A DNA stretch of 64,000 nucleotides from Smallanthus sonchifolius (Eukaryota > Streptophyta > Magnoliopsida > Asterales > Asteraceae). Shown piece after piece: positions 11,669 through 22,174 of the stretch (positions are counted from its first letter, which is position 1; each line of letters starts with the position of its first letter). The stretch lies in contig CM042029.1 of the NCBI GenBank assembly GCA_023525975.1, forward strand, positions 83,868,849-83,932,848, written 5' to 3'. The position numbers were made by a program, and so were the translations under genes. The notes under the pieces are model-generated. The model did no database searches. It was given only the letters and a program-made list of their open reading frames with translations, and had not been told where the DNA came from.

Positions 11669-12594
11669 GAATTAATTACACGGATGGCCCTGTGGTTTAC
11701 TCAGATTTCACTTTTGGCCATTGTGAATGCTAAATTACAAGTTTGGACCAATAGTTTGCACACTTATTTCACTTTTGACCCCTGAGTTGGATAGATGTTA
11801 AGTTTTTCAGTTAAGTGCATGTGAAATAACTAAAACACCCCTCTAAACAAAAGTGTCAAACCCCCCCCTTTGAACCTCCTTCCCTAATATCAGACTCAAG
11901 ATTTTAACCATTCACATCTCCTCCACCTCCAACCAATTAAGGATTTTGATTTCTTGGTTATCTTCTGATTGCGTCTTGTAGCGATTTTTCCGGTGGTGCG
12001 ACGGCGTAGGAGGGGTGTTCAAGCGACGGCATAGGAGGGATCATCATATCATTTAAGGGGTGTTCCATCTACAGCAGGCGACGGCGTAGGAGGGGTGTTC
12101 CATCTACAGCAGGCCACCATCGCTGCAACTCTGACCATCGTCGCTGCAACTCCGGCCATCTTCGCTGCAACTCCGGCCATCGTCGCTGCAACTCCGACCA
12201 TCTCCCCTTATTTTCTGGCCTTTGTCTTTGCTGCAACTCCGACCATCGAGATCATCGGATCATTTAAGGGATGAACCGGAGATGGGGGTTGCTGACCATC
12301 GGGATCATCAGGTCATTTTTTACAGGGATTTAAACTCAAGATTTATAGGGATTGAGATAGATTTGAGACCAGTTGACTTTTTAGGAGTCAAAATTAGAAA
12401 TCTTGAGTCTGATAGTGGGGAAGGGTGTTTTGGTCATTTTTTACAAAATTAACAGAAAAGTTAACCTCCATCTAACTTAGGGACCAAAAGTGAAATAAGT
12501 GTGTAAACTATTGGTCCAAACATGTAATTTAGCATTCCCAGGGACCAAAAGTGAAATCTGAGTAAACCACAGGGGCCATCCGTGTAATTAATTC
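11669..12594. mobile_element. Non-autonomous Mutator-like element with 9-bp target duplication
   Basis: Terminal inverted repeats of about 150 bp begin GAATTAATTACACGG and share TGTGGTTTACTCAGATTTCAC, TTGGACCAATAGTTT and CACACTTATTTCACTTTT. A perfect 9-bp direct repeat AATTGTTTA flanks it at 11660-11668 and 12595-12603. Long TIRs with a 9-bp duplication are diagnostic of the Mutator superfamily. The interior encodes no transposase. It holds two short tandem arrays: GCGACGGCGTAGGAGGGGTG units (about 11998-12095) and GCTGCAACTCCGGCCATC units (about 12120-12240). Confidence 0.88.
11998..12245 (+). repeat. Two tandem minisatellites inside the Mutator-like element
   Basis: The first array has about three copies of a 20-23 bp unit GACGGCGTAGGAGGGGTGTT. 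The second has about five copies of a 21-bp unit GCTGCAACTCCGACCATC, with CGTC or TTC linkers. The source DNA is unknown and may be captured. Confidence 0.7.
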
Positions 12595-12603
12595 AATTGT
12601 TTA

Positions 12604-13156
12604 TGATCAATATTTTATATTTGATTATGTTTTAAAGTGTAACAACGAAGGTGTATATTTTTCTTTTCCCAAACTCTTATAACTACTATTTTGAAATAAA
12701 AAAACATTGATCCACAAAATGGTATTTAAGCCCAACAGAATAGAAATAAGTTGATAGGCAAATTACATAAAATAACTAATTTACCTTTAACGGTTATAAC
12801 AACTTTTTTTATGATGTTATTTAAAAAAAAAAGTATTCTGCAACCTTTTGACAAGAATGCACCTCTTGTATGTATAACTAACACACAATCGTAAAGCAAC
12901 ACCAAGAAAAGCACACAACACAATATTTTAAGAAAATGATTCATCATGAGAGAGGTCTTTCCATCTTTTCATAGCACGTGTTTGATATTTAACAAATTTT
13001 AAATATTAAAACACATAAAAATACAGTAGTGGATTGGTCCGCATAAAGCGTCGGACATCACAGAGGCTCTTTTGAAGAGCGCAATCTAACCCGAACTGTC
13101 TTAAATAATGATTATATTTGAGTATTATTATTATAACTATGTAAATATATAGTAAT
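12604..13156. other. Intergenic, no gene seen
   Basis: AT-rich DNA between two transposons. No recognisable feature. Confidence 0.4.
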
Positions 13157-13166
13157 TATATAATTA

Positions 13167-14043
13167 GGATGAAGTTCATAAGAAAACTAACATTTAGAGA
13201 GAGAACTAGAGAACTCCTCTTTAAAGGTAAGAGAAATAATAAAAAAATCATAACTTTAAATATAAATAAAAAACTAAAAAAGTGGTTCGGAGACCTTGTT
13301 TCCCACGTCGTCCTCGTTCAAAAAAAAAAAAACTCGAAAAAATAGTCGGTTTAGCTTTAGGGTTTAGTTTAGCTTTAAGTTAGTTTTTTGGAGGGGGGGA
13401 GGGGGTTTAGGTTTTTTGGGGGTGGGTGAGGGGTTTAGGTTTTTTAGGGGGTGGGTGGGGTGGGGTTAGGTTTTTGGGTGGGAGTGGGGTGAGGGGTTTA
13501 GTTTTTTGGGGTGAGTTAGGTTTTTGGGGTGGTACTACACATATGCATTATTACGTTTCGGGTTAGGTTTTTTAGGGTAGGGGGTAGGTGCGGTGTGTTT
13601 ATGTTTTTGGGTGGGTTTAGGTTTTTGGGTAGGGGTGGTGGGTTTAAGTTTTTGGGCGGGGGGTTTAGGTTTTTGGGTGGAGGTGGGGTGGGAGTTTAGG
13701 TTTTTGGGTGGGGGGTGGGGTGGGAGTTTAGGTTTTTAAGGGTGTGTTAGGTTCTTGGCGTGATACTACACATGCAATATTGAAAATAATAAGAAAAAAA
13801 CAACGAGTTAATTCTCATTTTTTATGACGTTATTTATACTCAAATGATAGATAAAGAAATTCTTGATTTAATGGTGCAATTTAAAAAAAAAACATATGAT
13901 AACATATGCAAAAGATAGAAATGTTTAAAAATTTATATATTTTAAGTTCTAATTTTATCATTCCTCTTTAAAATTCCATCCCTTCTTTTTTTATTGGTTC
14001 TCTATTTCTCTAATTAAAGTGAGTTTTCTCATGAACTCAACCA
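13167..14043. mobile_element. Long-TIR element with telomere-like G-rich core
   Basis: The left end GGATGAAGTTCATAAGAAAAC is the inverted partner of the right end GTTTTCTCATGAACTCAACC. Further arm matches include AGAACTAGAGAAC/GTTCTCTATTTCTCT and CTCTTTAAA. A 10-bp direct repeat TATATAATTA lies at 13157-13166 and 14044-14053, within the size range for Mutator-like duplications. The core (about 13335-13760) is a degenerate array of GGTTTAGGTTTTTGGG-type units. No open frame is credible. Confidence 0.7.
13335..13760 (+). repeat. Degenerate TTTAGG/GGGTGGGG minisatellite
   Basis: Many irregular copies of GGTTTAGGTTTTTGGGTGGGGTGGGG. The TTTAGG words recall the plant telomere unit TTTAGGG but spacing and sequence are too irregular for a telomere array. 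It is the core of the long-TIR element at 13167-14043. Confidence 0.8.
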
Positions 14044-14053
14044 TATATAATTA

Positions 14054-14354
14054 AACATTTAAATAAAATAATACTTAATATAAATAGTATTTAGTTATAA
14101 AAATATAAATGGTAAAATATAAATTTAAATCTTAATTTTAAGTATTATAAATAAAATAATATTTAATGTAGTAAATTAAATAATATTATATACATTAAAT
14201 AATAGTAATTATTGAGTGTTGGACTTTAGTTATAAAAATAAGGTTAAATGATAATTTAACATATTTTATGCATGAGTAAGGTGTAGCTCATACATAACAA
14301 TTTATGTTAGAAGTCTTAATTTATTTTATAAATTACAAGAATGTTTTTCAAATG
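14054..14354. other. Intergenic, very AT-rich
   Basis: AT-rich low-complexity DNA between the long-TIR element and the gene-capturing Helitron. No gene is seen. Confidence 0.4.
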
Positions 14355-14439
14355 TCTTTTATCTCTAATAAAATAATACTATTACCTAACACTATTTTTT
14401 CCACCCAAATGATTTCTGACCCGCTTAATAAACTACGCG

Positions 14440-14640
14440 GGTCATAACCCGACCCATCACCTAATTCCCGGATCAAACAAAAAGCCTAATCGTAAACCTA
14501 AAACCTAATTCAGCCGCTAATCCTTTTCTTCTCCATTCTAATCTCTGCTGCTTGCCGCTTACACCATTCATTTGGAAACCCTAAACTGGATCTTTGCTTT
14601 GTTCTTCATTCAATCGCAACATGTAAGTTCAATCTTCAAC
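14440..14640 (+). other. UTR-like fragment with possible splice donor
   Basis: CT-rich sequence with AAACCCTAAA and CATGTAAGTTC at about 14620 looks like the 5' UTR and first intron donor of a plant gene. It precedes the transporter fragment in the same orientation. It could be that gene's own leader or a third captured piece. Confidence 0.3.
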
Positions 14641-14795
14641 GATTATTCATCTTCCATCTTTGTGTTTATTTTGTTTTGATTTGATTTGATTTTGGATGGA
14701 GGGAATGTAAGTCATTCCAGTTTACACAACTGATAATCTTATTTATCTTTATGTTACACAACTAATACATGAATTGGTGTTTTTGTTTATCTTAG

Positions 14796-15375
14796 TAAGA
14801 AAAGGCAAAGATATTCAAACACTACTGTTTGTTGTTGGTTTGACTACATTAACACAAACAGTTTTTGGGACAAGGTTACCAGCTGTCATTGGGGGATCAT
14901 ACACTTTCGTGCCTACTATGATTTCAATCATATTGGCTAATCGATATAGTGACATCGTGGATCCTCAAGAGGTGGTTAAACCATCAATCTTTTTATGAAA
15001 TTATAGATTGCAAGGTGGTTACACCATCAACCTTTTATGAAACTTATTGATTGCATTTCGTTTGATATTAAATCCCCACATGTTGATGATTATATAGAAA
15101 TTTGAGAGGACTATGAGAGGGACCCAAAGGGCTCTTATCGTTGCTTCAACTCTTCAAATTGCGCTTGGTTTTAGTGGACTTTGGTGCAATATCACACGGT
15201 CAGTTTTGAACCCTGTTACACATTCAGTCTTTTATTTGAGTGCTCAGAAGTTAATTATTTGAAACACATTTAGGTTTTTTTTTTCAATTTCAGGTTCATG
15301 AGTCCATTGTCTACCCTTCCATTGGTGGCTCTATCTGGTTATGGATTGTATGAGTTTGGTTTTCTCTTGGTAGTA
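14796..15375 (+). pseudogene. Nucleobase-ascorbate transporter (NAT) gene fragment
   Basis: Three consecutive exons with intact junctions remain: 14796-14971, 15098-15198 and 15294 to about 15375. They encode IQTLLFVVGLTTL, TRLPAVIGGSYTFVPT, RYSDIVDPQEKFERTMRG, TLQIALGFSGLW and SPLSTLPLVALSGYGLYEFGF. This is the N-terminal third of a NAT (xanthine/uracil permease-type) carrier, including the conserved QTLFGTRLP-like and SYTFVP stretches. The usual protein has about 520-540 residues and 12 or more membrane segments. Everything after the third exon fragment is missing and the start codon is not seen, so no transporter can be made. Confidence 0.85.
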
Positions 15376-15534
15376 TATGTATCTTATCTAAATATAAAGG
15401 AATCCTTAGATAGAATGCCTCTAATTATGCCTAAAAGTATTAGTTTTTTTCTTGCTAATTTTCTCACAGGTAATGCTCTTTAATAATATTCTACAAGTGG
15501 CAAATTTCTACCGTTATACGGCTATAACTCTTTT

Positions 15535-15850
15535 TTAATACTTTTTATGCAGTTTTTTTTAATGTTTTTATGATGTTTTTATGGCTATAACTCATGTATT
15601 ACGTAAATTTCTACCATTATGCCGTTTTTAGTGCTTTTTATGATGTTTTTATGCAGTTTTTTTTACTAATGTTTATGCATTTTCCTAATGCTTTTTATGC
15701 AGTTTTGTGCAATCTTTATGCCAGTTCTTATGCTGTTTTTTTACTGAAATTTATGTTGTTTTTAATGCTTTTTATGCAGTTTTTTTTGTTGATTTTTATG
15801 TTGTTTTTCATGCAGTTTTTAATACTGCATACTGCTTCTTTATGCAATTT
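15535..15850 (+). repeat. Degenerate tandem repeat of TTTTTATGCAGTTTTT
   Basis: About fifteen imperfect copies of a unit near TTTTATGCAGTTTTTTTTA or TTTATGATGTTTTTATG. The long open frames across it only reflect the lack of stops in the repeat. It lies between the two captured gene pieces. Confidence 0.8.
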
Positions 15851-16254
15851 AATTCAATGGGTTATGTTGGGTTAGTTGGTTTAGGTTGGGTTAAAAGAGT
15901 TCATTATATGCAACTCTGTTTTATTTTGTTTTCAACAGAACCAGCAGTCATTAATGATGGTGTACATACTATCAAAACATGATCTTTACCAATTTAGAGA
16001 TGGCAATTTTGTCATGTGATTTAAAGTTTTTAGTCATATGAATCTCTTTTACTTTTACATATTATGATTATATTAGACATCTCAAGTTTTCTTCAATAAT
16101 TGACGAAATAAGGGATGTTTTTTAAACCATATTAAAATTATCATTTTATAAAATGATGACATTAGTTTTTCTAGATGGTGGAAGTATATATATTTTCATT
16201 GACCCTTGTAGCATTTTCTAGATATCAGTGTCTTTTGATTTGATCAGGTAATGT

Positions 16255-17000
16255 TTAGTGCGGTTTTGAAGAATGCGTGCAGTGAACAAGATTCAAATTT
16301 GTTTTCACCGGTAAGTAAGAAGCCTTTTAGTTTATGTTCTTATGCTTTTGTTGGTAGTCGTTAGAGTTGGCTACATGGGCGGATTAGGTGGGTTGCGTAA
16401 CGGGTCAAAGCTGTGGGTCAGCTTGGGTTGACCCACAAAGGCTTTTTATTGTCCATACTTAGCTTTCTTCTTAATAATTAACATGTTAGTTATGATTACA
16501 AGACTATATTATTAGAATAATAATATATATTTTGTAATTAAACGATTTAGGAGGGTATATGCTTAAAAAATGCACTTCAAAACACATGCGACTTTCAAAC
16601 TGACTTGCCAGTTATCCCTTTTTGCTAAGTTTTTTATTATGACTTGCTCAACCCTTTTAAAAAGAAAAACCATAACCCAGATCGACTTAGGTAAATTGTT
16701 GAAAGTGTCATCTTTGGTAGTTGTCTTGGATATATTTCTTTTTCTCACCATTATTAATCAGAGTTTCATGATTTAATTATAGTTTTATACTTTTATTCAC
16801 CAAGGTAGTTGTTTGTAGGAAGGCCTCACTAGGGTTATGCCAGTGTGAAAATGATGATTGGAGGTCTGTTCAAAAAGGGTTATGGAGCTTCACCACGTCA
16901 CCTTATGAGCAAAGATTTGTTGATGTGAAGTTTATTGGCCGGAATTCTGGTTCCGTTATTATTACCCTTGATGAAGGTCGGGTGTTTGTCCAATTTTAGT
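16255..17000 (+). pseudogene. NEMP-like (DUF2215) nuclear envelope protein gene fragment
   Basis: A possible exon at about 16255-16311 (SAVLKNACSEQDSNLFSP, ending before GTAAGTAA) is followed by a second from about 16805 to 17000. The second encodes KASLGLCQCENDDW, SVQKGLWSFTTSPYEQRFVDVKF and GSVIITLDE, and then hits a stop after VFVQF. The W..VQKG.W...SPYE.R.VDV pattern matches, from memory, the luminal region just before the membrane segments of plant NEMP/DUF2215 proteins. All membrane segments are missing, so this is a truncated piece. It sits downstream of the NAT fragment inside the putative Helitron. Confidence 0.45.
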
Positions 17001-17228
17001 TGACATATGTATTTATATTTCCACAATTCATGTAAGGTTGAGTGATTTAAGATATAGCGTGTCAGGTGGAATTTGTTTTTTTGTGTTTATTCACTTTATT
17101 GTACACTTGGTAAAAAGTTGGTAACCCTGCAAGTTATATTGTTTTTTTTAATTATATTATCTCTATTCTACACATTATCGTAAATTTCTATACACGTTAT
17201 TGAAATTTCAGTTTTCTATTATACAAGA

Positions 17229-17257
17229 CCGTGTAATACACGGGTTTATAACCTAGT
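17229..17257 (+). mobile_element. Helitron 3' terminus (hairpin plus CTAG)
   Basis: CCGTGTAATACACGG forms a stem-loop, followed by TTTATAAC and CTAG|T. The hairpin-to-CTAG spacing is the same as in the end at 63650-63679. Confidence 0.75.
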
Positions 17258-17946
17258 GTTTTATATATTAGTATAAATACAGTTAAACATGTGTATTTAG
17301 TGCTAACCACTAACCATATATAACGAGAGGAAAAAAAGTAGATTAAGTAGTTGAAGAGTTCGTAAAACTCGGCAGGGAGAATGATCAAGGGGAAATCACT
17401 ACTTTGTATTAACGAGTTCTAAGGTTACACCATTGATGAATTTACATGTATCTCTCTATTTTGTGCATGCCTCTTATCTATGAGGTCATGGGTATATATA
17501 GACTACACAAGGAATCTTTACATTCTTAAGACTCTACCGACTGATGTTGACATCTCTTTCCCTATTGGTGAAAAACTTTCATTCATTCCTTATGCTAATG
17601 CCATGTCACCCATCCGAGTCCCACTCTTATAACTAAACCCTTTCTAAAAACTTTCACTCTTATAACCAAACCCTTTCCCTATTGAGATGCTATACCTCAG
17701 ATTATCATATGTTTTCAATAACAAGGTGTAATTTTTTGACATTTTTAGTTTTATTTTTTGTTTGTATGCTTTATTTTTCGTTGATGTTCTCTTTTGCCAG
17801 TCCCCCGCTGGTTCTTATGGAACGATATTTCCGCTTGTTAATGTTAAAAAAATAGTTTTTTAATGGCAGAAATGATTTATTAAAATTGTCAAAACCAACC
17901 TAGCAAAGAGCTAGATTACAACAATACAAAAGTTTTTATATTAAAA
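17258..17946. other. Intergenic, no gene seen
   Basis: Includes direct repeats of ACTTTCACTCTTATAACCAAACCCTTTC-type sequence around 17625-17680. No coding signal. Confidence 0.35.
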
Positions 17947-18451
17947 CAATGTTTTCAGAACCGGACCGGACAACGAATCGGACGTCTTAGAGGTTCACTG
18001 GTCGGACCGGTCGGACCGGATTCAAGAACCGGATGACGTAATAAATAATATAAATATTCATTAAAATATATAGAAAAATAAAAAAATTCCAAATACTACA
18101 TATACAACCATTTAAACAATTTTGAGTCAAGGACGAGGGTTGTAGGTCTGTAGGAATTTTAATTCTTTTGAATCTTCAATTTTAATTTTGATTAGGGTTT
18201 TGGAGGACCTGTGGCAGCGTATAAGTTAAAAGGAAAGAGCCAAATTGGGTTAAAATTGTAAATAGAAGTAAGTAGAAGGACTATAGGATAAAAAAGATAA
18301 AAAAAAGTAAAAAAAAAAAAAATTAAAGTACCCGGTTCGACCACCGGTTCGCGGTTCGACCGCTGAATCGCTTGGACCGTCCGGTTCAACCAGCAAACGG
18401 TCTCAGAGCATGTAACCGGACCGACCGGCCGGTCCGGGTTTAAAAACATTA
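17947..18451. mobile_element. ACCGG-family MITE, 505 bp
   Basis: The left end CAATGTTTTCAGAACCGG and the reversed right end TAATGTTTTTAAACCCGG are terminal inverted repeats. Both ends are dense in GGACCGG and CCGGTTC words. It belongs with 50662-51239, which has an 8-bp duplication, so hAT-like is the best class. No convincing duplication is found here, and the interior is non-coding. Confidence 0.65.
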
Positions 18452-20120
18452 AAGGATGCAACTACATCAAGATGACCAAACTACGACTTTTTCCCTATAC
18501 CTGACCATAAAAAGGTAATTATACATTGGGGTATTACAACTAAATTTATTTCTGTATTGTTATGTATTAATGACTACATATGATTATACATTTTTTTAAA
18601 AGCAAATTTCATTAACCACAAAAGCTAGCCGGAGACTAACACAAACAACACGGGAGAAAAAAAAAATAAAAAATGAAACATATAAACCTAACAAGAGCTG
18701 CACGTTAAAAAGAGCATTAATTTTTTTAATTTAAAGAATTCTTTTTACCCTGTTTTTATCCAAAAAATAAAAAAATAATTTTTTTTATAGTTTTGATTTC
18801 TTGAATAATATTTTGTATGTGTAATCTATAATCAAGATTGCTATCTTGAACATAGATATGTACCCCTTTTAAAGATGATTGATGACTATCATAGGAAATT
18901 AATACTTAAGTAGGGTGGGCTACTTGTGTGATACTTCACTATCCTACTCTTATGTCCATTCATTGTATTCTCGTTTTTTTTTTGTAAATTGTAGGTATAA
19001 TCAAACAAAATTTATATCTTTTGAATTTTCTTTTTCTGTCTATATATATAGTATTTACAAATTATGTGAATCAAAAAACTCATATTAAGAAACCGGTACA
19101 TGACCTCACTTGTGTATTGATACACGATTGTTTACATTTTGTTATGAAGAAATACGATACAAATATACGTACACAAAAGAAATGAATATAAGTATTTATT
19201 CGGTTCACTTGATTGATATGATCAAGCTATATCGAAAATATCCTATCAATTTTCATTTTTGTATAATCATACATTTAGATATACGAGAGATGAATTAGAA
19301 TAAATAACATGTTCTTCAAGATTATAACATGTTTTCAATTTGCTTGCGTGTCTTAGTCTAAAATCTCAAAAAGATCAAACCGATAATTCTTGTTTTTGTT
19401 TAAGAGACGACGAAACACCCGACATGCGCCTTTCGACTCACATTGACGTTACAGTGACTAAGTCCATCCAATAACAATTAGACTTCATGACTCAAATCTA
19501 CATATCAATAAAATATTTTGAAGCAAATGATTAACCAATTAAAACTTAATATTGACACCCCTACATGTTTTTCGTTTGTGCATCAAAATTCAAATAATAT
19601 ATTAAACTTGATGAACATGACAACAAAACCTTTTTTAAAAGAGATGATCTATAGACTGTTATTCACAATGTAGGTTTTTTCAACCCTTCAATCCAAAATG
19701 ACATTGTGTGTGTGTGTGTGTGGGGGGGTGGGGGGGGGGGGGGAATTAAAATGATGTTAAAGTGTGTGCGTATATTTCAAAGTTAGCTATGTTGATTTAT
19801 TGCTTTTAATTTGCATTATGACTTATGTCTATGATTATTGGTTAGTTTTGTTTCGGTAAAAGAAGAGAAAATTTGTTGTTTGATCACAAACCTAGAAATG
19901 ATATCTAATATCTTTAATTCAATTGAATATCTTCAGGCTAAATCAATATTACGAATGATTAGTGTGGTTGATGGCTAGTCAAAGCTCCCATAAAACTTAG
20001 CTCGATTCGAATTCCTTAATCACTATCAAAACCAAATCCCTAATCAAATTCCGATCTAAACTAGTTGGTGTTCATTGTGCATGAAGTAGTACGAGGCCGA
20101 TGGTGGGGACTGCATAGTAG
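18452..20120. other. Intergenic, no gene seen
   Basis: AT-rich, with no coding frame I believe. It includes the GT/poly-G tract at 19697-19743. Confidence 0.4.
19697..19743 (+). repeat. (GT)n plus poly-G microsatellite
   Basis: A GTGTGTGTG run passes directly into a run of G interrupted by one T. Confidence 0.9.
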
Positions 20121-20128
20121 GTGACGAT

Positions 20129-20643
20129 CAGGGGCGGATGGAAGAAGAGGTGGGGGGGGGGGGGGCGGGCGGGAAGGCACCCACTCAACCTTTTAATTGG
20201 TTTGATTTTCTATGCAAATGAGTTTGATTTTTTCTTAAAAAAGGGATAAAAATTATAAACTTTTTTACAAGCCCCCTCCAACCTCTTATTTTATTTTGTG
20301 TTTTTTTAATATATAGTAAGTGTGTATTAACTTGTAATTTTACCGGTGCGTTGCGGCGGTCCGATTCGCTCACGGCACAACGGTATGTCCGAAAATCAAT
20401 AAAAAGTTATGTCATTATAAAAATGAGCTTAGACATGTAAGTGTATTAAAAAAGCTTAGGTTTTAAATAAAATTTACGTCACCGGCTTGGGCCTGGATAC
20501 AAATTATACTGAAACGTAGTAAAAATAAGCACATCGCAACACTATATTTTACTATAATTTTTACCCGACCCGTTTTGACCTAACCCGTTCAAACATGACA
20601 TATTTTTGACACCCGTTGACCAAAAATCCAGGATCTGCCACGG
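20129..20643. mobile_element. Non-autonomous hAT element with 8-bp target duplication
   Basis: The left end CAGGGGCGGATGG pairs with the reversed right end CCGTGGCAGATCC. The direct repeat GTGACGAT lies at 20121-20128 and 20644-20651. The CAGGGGCGGA terminus and the 8-bp duplication are typical of the hAT superfamily. A poly-G run sits near 20150. No transposase. Confidence 0.82.
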
Positions 20644-20886
20644 GTGACGATGGTAGGAAGGCGACAATGCTTTATGTATTTACTTGTAAGCAGACATGGT
20701 TGGAGGTGTTCGGTATCCGATTCATACTCAAAAACCAAAATTCGAGTTGAATCGAATTTGAATTTGGTTTTCGACTTTTTAGATTGGTTGGTTATCATTT
20801 TAATTCAGATTTCGGTTTTCGAATCAAATTTGAATTAGTGATTCGAATATCCAAATTGGAATACTATATATTGGAGACTCAAATAA

Positions 20887-21380
20887 GAAGTAGTTTTCGC
20901 TAAAAAATCTAAGAAATGACAAAAACGCTAAGAAACGAACTCCGATTGAGCTCATTTCAGCGGCTTTGGGACCGTCTCGTCGAACTCTACCATCTTAGCT
21001 TTTAGGGTTTAGCTTTTAAGGTTTAGATTTTATGTTTGAATTTTAGGGTTTTAGCCTTAGGGTTTAGCTTTTAGGGTTTAGATTTTATGGTTTAGGTTTT
21101 ATTTTAGGTGAGGGTGGGGGATTTAGGTTTTTTGGGGTGGGTTTAGGTTCTTTTTTTTTGGGGGGGGGGGGGTGGAGTTGTTTTAGGCTTTTTGAGGTGG
21201 GGTTGGAGGGGGGTTTAGGTTTTTGAGGGTGCGGGTGGAGGGGGGGGGGGGGTTAGGTTTTTGGGTCCGGGTTAGGGTTCGATGAGACGGTTCCAATGAC
21301 GCTGGAATGAGCTCAATCAGAGTTCGTTTAACCCACTTCTTAGCGTTTCTTAGCGAAAACCACTTTTTAGTGAAAACTTC
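20887..21380. mobile_element. Long-TIR foldback element with TTTAGG-like core
   Basis: The left arm (about 20887-20990) and right arm (about 21280-21380) are inverted copies. Both carry AGTTTTCGCTAA-type ends, GCTAAGAAAC, GAACTCYGATTGAGCTCATT and ACCGTCTCRTCGAAC. The core (about 21000-21275) is an irregular array of TTTTAGGGTTTAGCTT and GGTTTAGGTTTTTTGGGG. I see no clear target duplication. The plan matches 13167-14043, but the arms differ. Confidence 0.72.
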
Positions 21381-22170
21381 CCCTATATACATATTGTACA
21401 TTAATATAATTATTTATTCATCATATATTATTATTTTATCTCATAACGATTTGGTTTTTAAATTCTGATTCAAGTTCTATTCAAATTAAATCTAACTTTT
21501 AAAAACTCCAAATTCAAAACATCGTATTAAAACGACTTAAATAATCTAAACGATTCAATAAACACTCTAAATATGGTTATTACTTACAGAAAATATAAAC
21601 TACATGACTGAAAATATAATTAACTCAAAAAATTATTATGATAAGTCATAAAACCTGCAAACAAGGACAATATTTTTGTAGCTCAGTGTATTATTCATGT
21701 GGTCCAGTAGGCACCATTATACTTCGGCTTTTGTATTTACTACAACCTACATTGGCCCTCTCTAGAGTCTAGACACACAAACATCCTAGTATTTTTTTAA
21801 GTTTATAATTTGTTTTTATTTTCATTAAAATAAGAGTAAACTACAGTTTTCGTATCTGAGATTTAAACAAAACATCATGTTTTGTCCACCTGTAACACAT
21901 TTAATTTTTGACGTTTGATGTTTTAATAATTTGCGTCACTGGTCTTTAACTCTGTTAACTTTTCTATTAGTTTTTTTTTTAAATTACCTAATAAATATTT
22001 ACCAGATGTTACAATGTTAAATTGAGTTATTAAAACCTAGTTGACTAAACTTATATTTTCCATCCAATGACAACATAATCAATTTAAAAAGTACAAATCA
22101 CCTAAAATAAATAAAACAATCATTTGATTAGAATATACTATTTTTATATAAATTAGTTTTCACATACACA
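21381..22170. other. Intergenic, MITE fragment
   Basis: At 21835-22000 there is a degenerate segment (AGAGTAAACTACAGTTTTCG ... TTTTGACGTTTGATG) resembling the end of a Mutator-type MITE. No gene is seen. Confidence 0.35.
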
Positions 22171-22174
22171 TTCT

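Larger units (their letters stand above)
14355..17256 (+). mobile_element. Probable gene-capturing Helitron
   Basis: The 3' end is clear: a hairpin CCGTGT-AAT-ACACGG at about 17229-17243, a short AT spacer TTTATAAC, then CTAG at 17253-17256 followed by T. Inside are exon pieces of at least two unrelated genes (a nucleobase-ascorbate transporter and a NEMP-like protein) and a UTR-like segment, all on the + strand and with introns kept. This is the known pattern of gene capture by plant Helitrons. The 5' end is a guess: TCTTTTATCTCTAATAAAA at 14355 resembles the Helitron start at 63750, but is preceded by G, not the expected A. No Rep/helicase is present, so it is non-autonomous. Confidence 0.6.

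Noticed and set aside
13335..13760. Interstitial telomere array
   Set aside because: Units are irregular (TTTAGGTTTTTGGGTGGGG) and not consecutive TTTAGGG copies.
14774..15483. A working nucleobase-ascorbate transporter gene
   Set aside because: Only the N-terminal third is present and the frame leaves the family after GLYEFGF; no start and no later membrane segments.
15594..15982. Two open frames with Phe/Leu/Cys-rich, membrane-like translations
   Set aside because: They come from a tandem TTTTTATGCAG repeat; the hydrophobicity is due to T-rich DNA.
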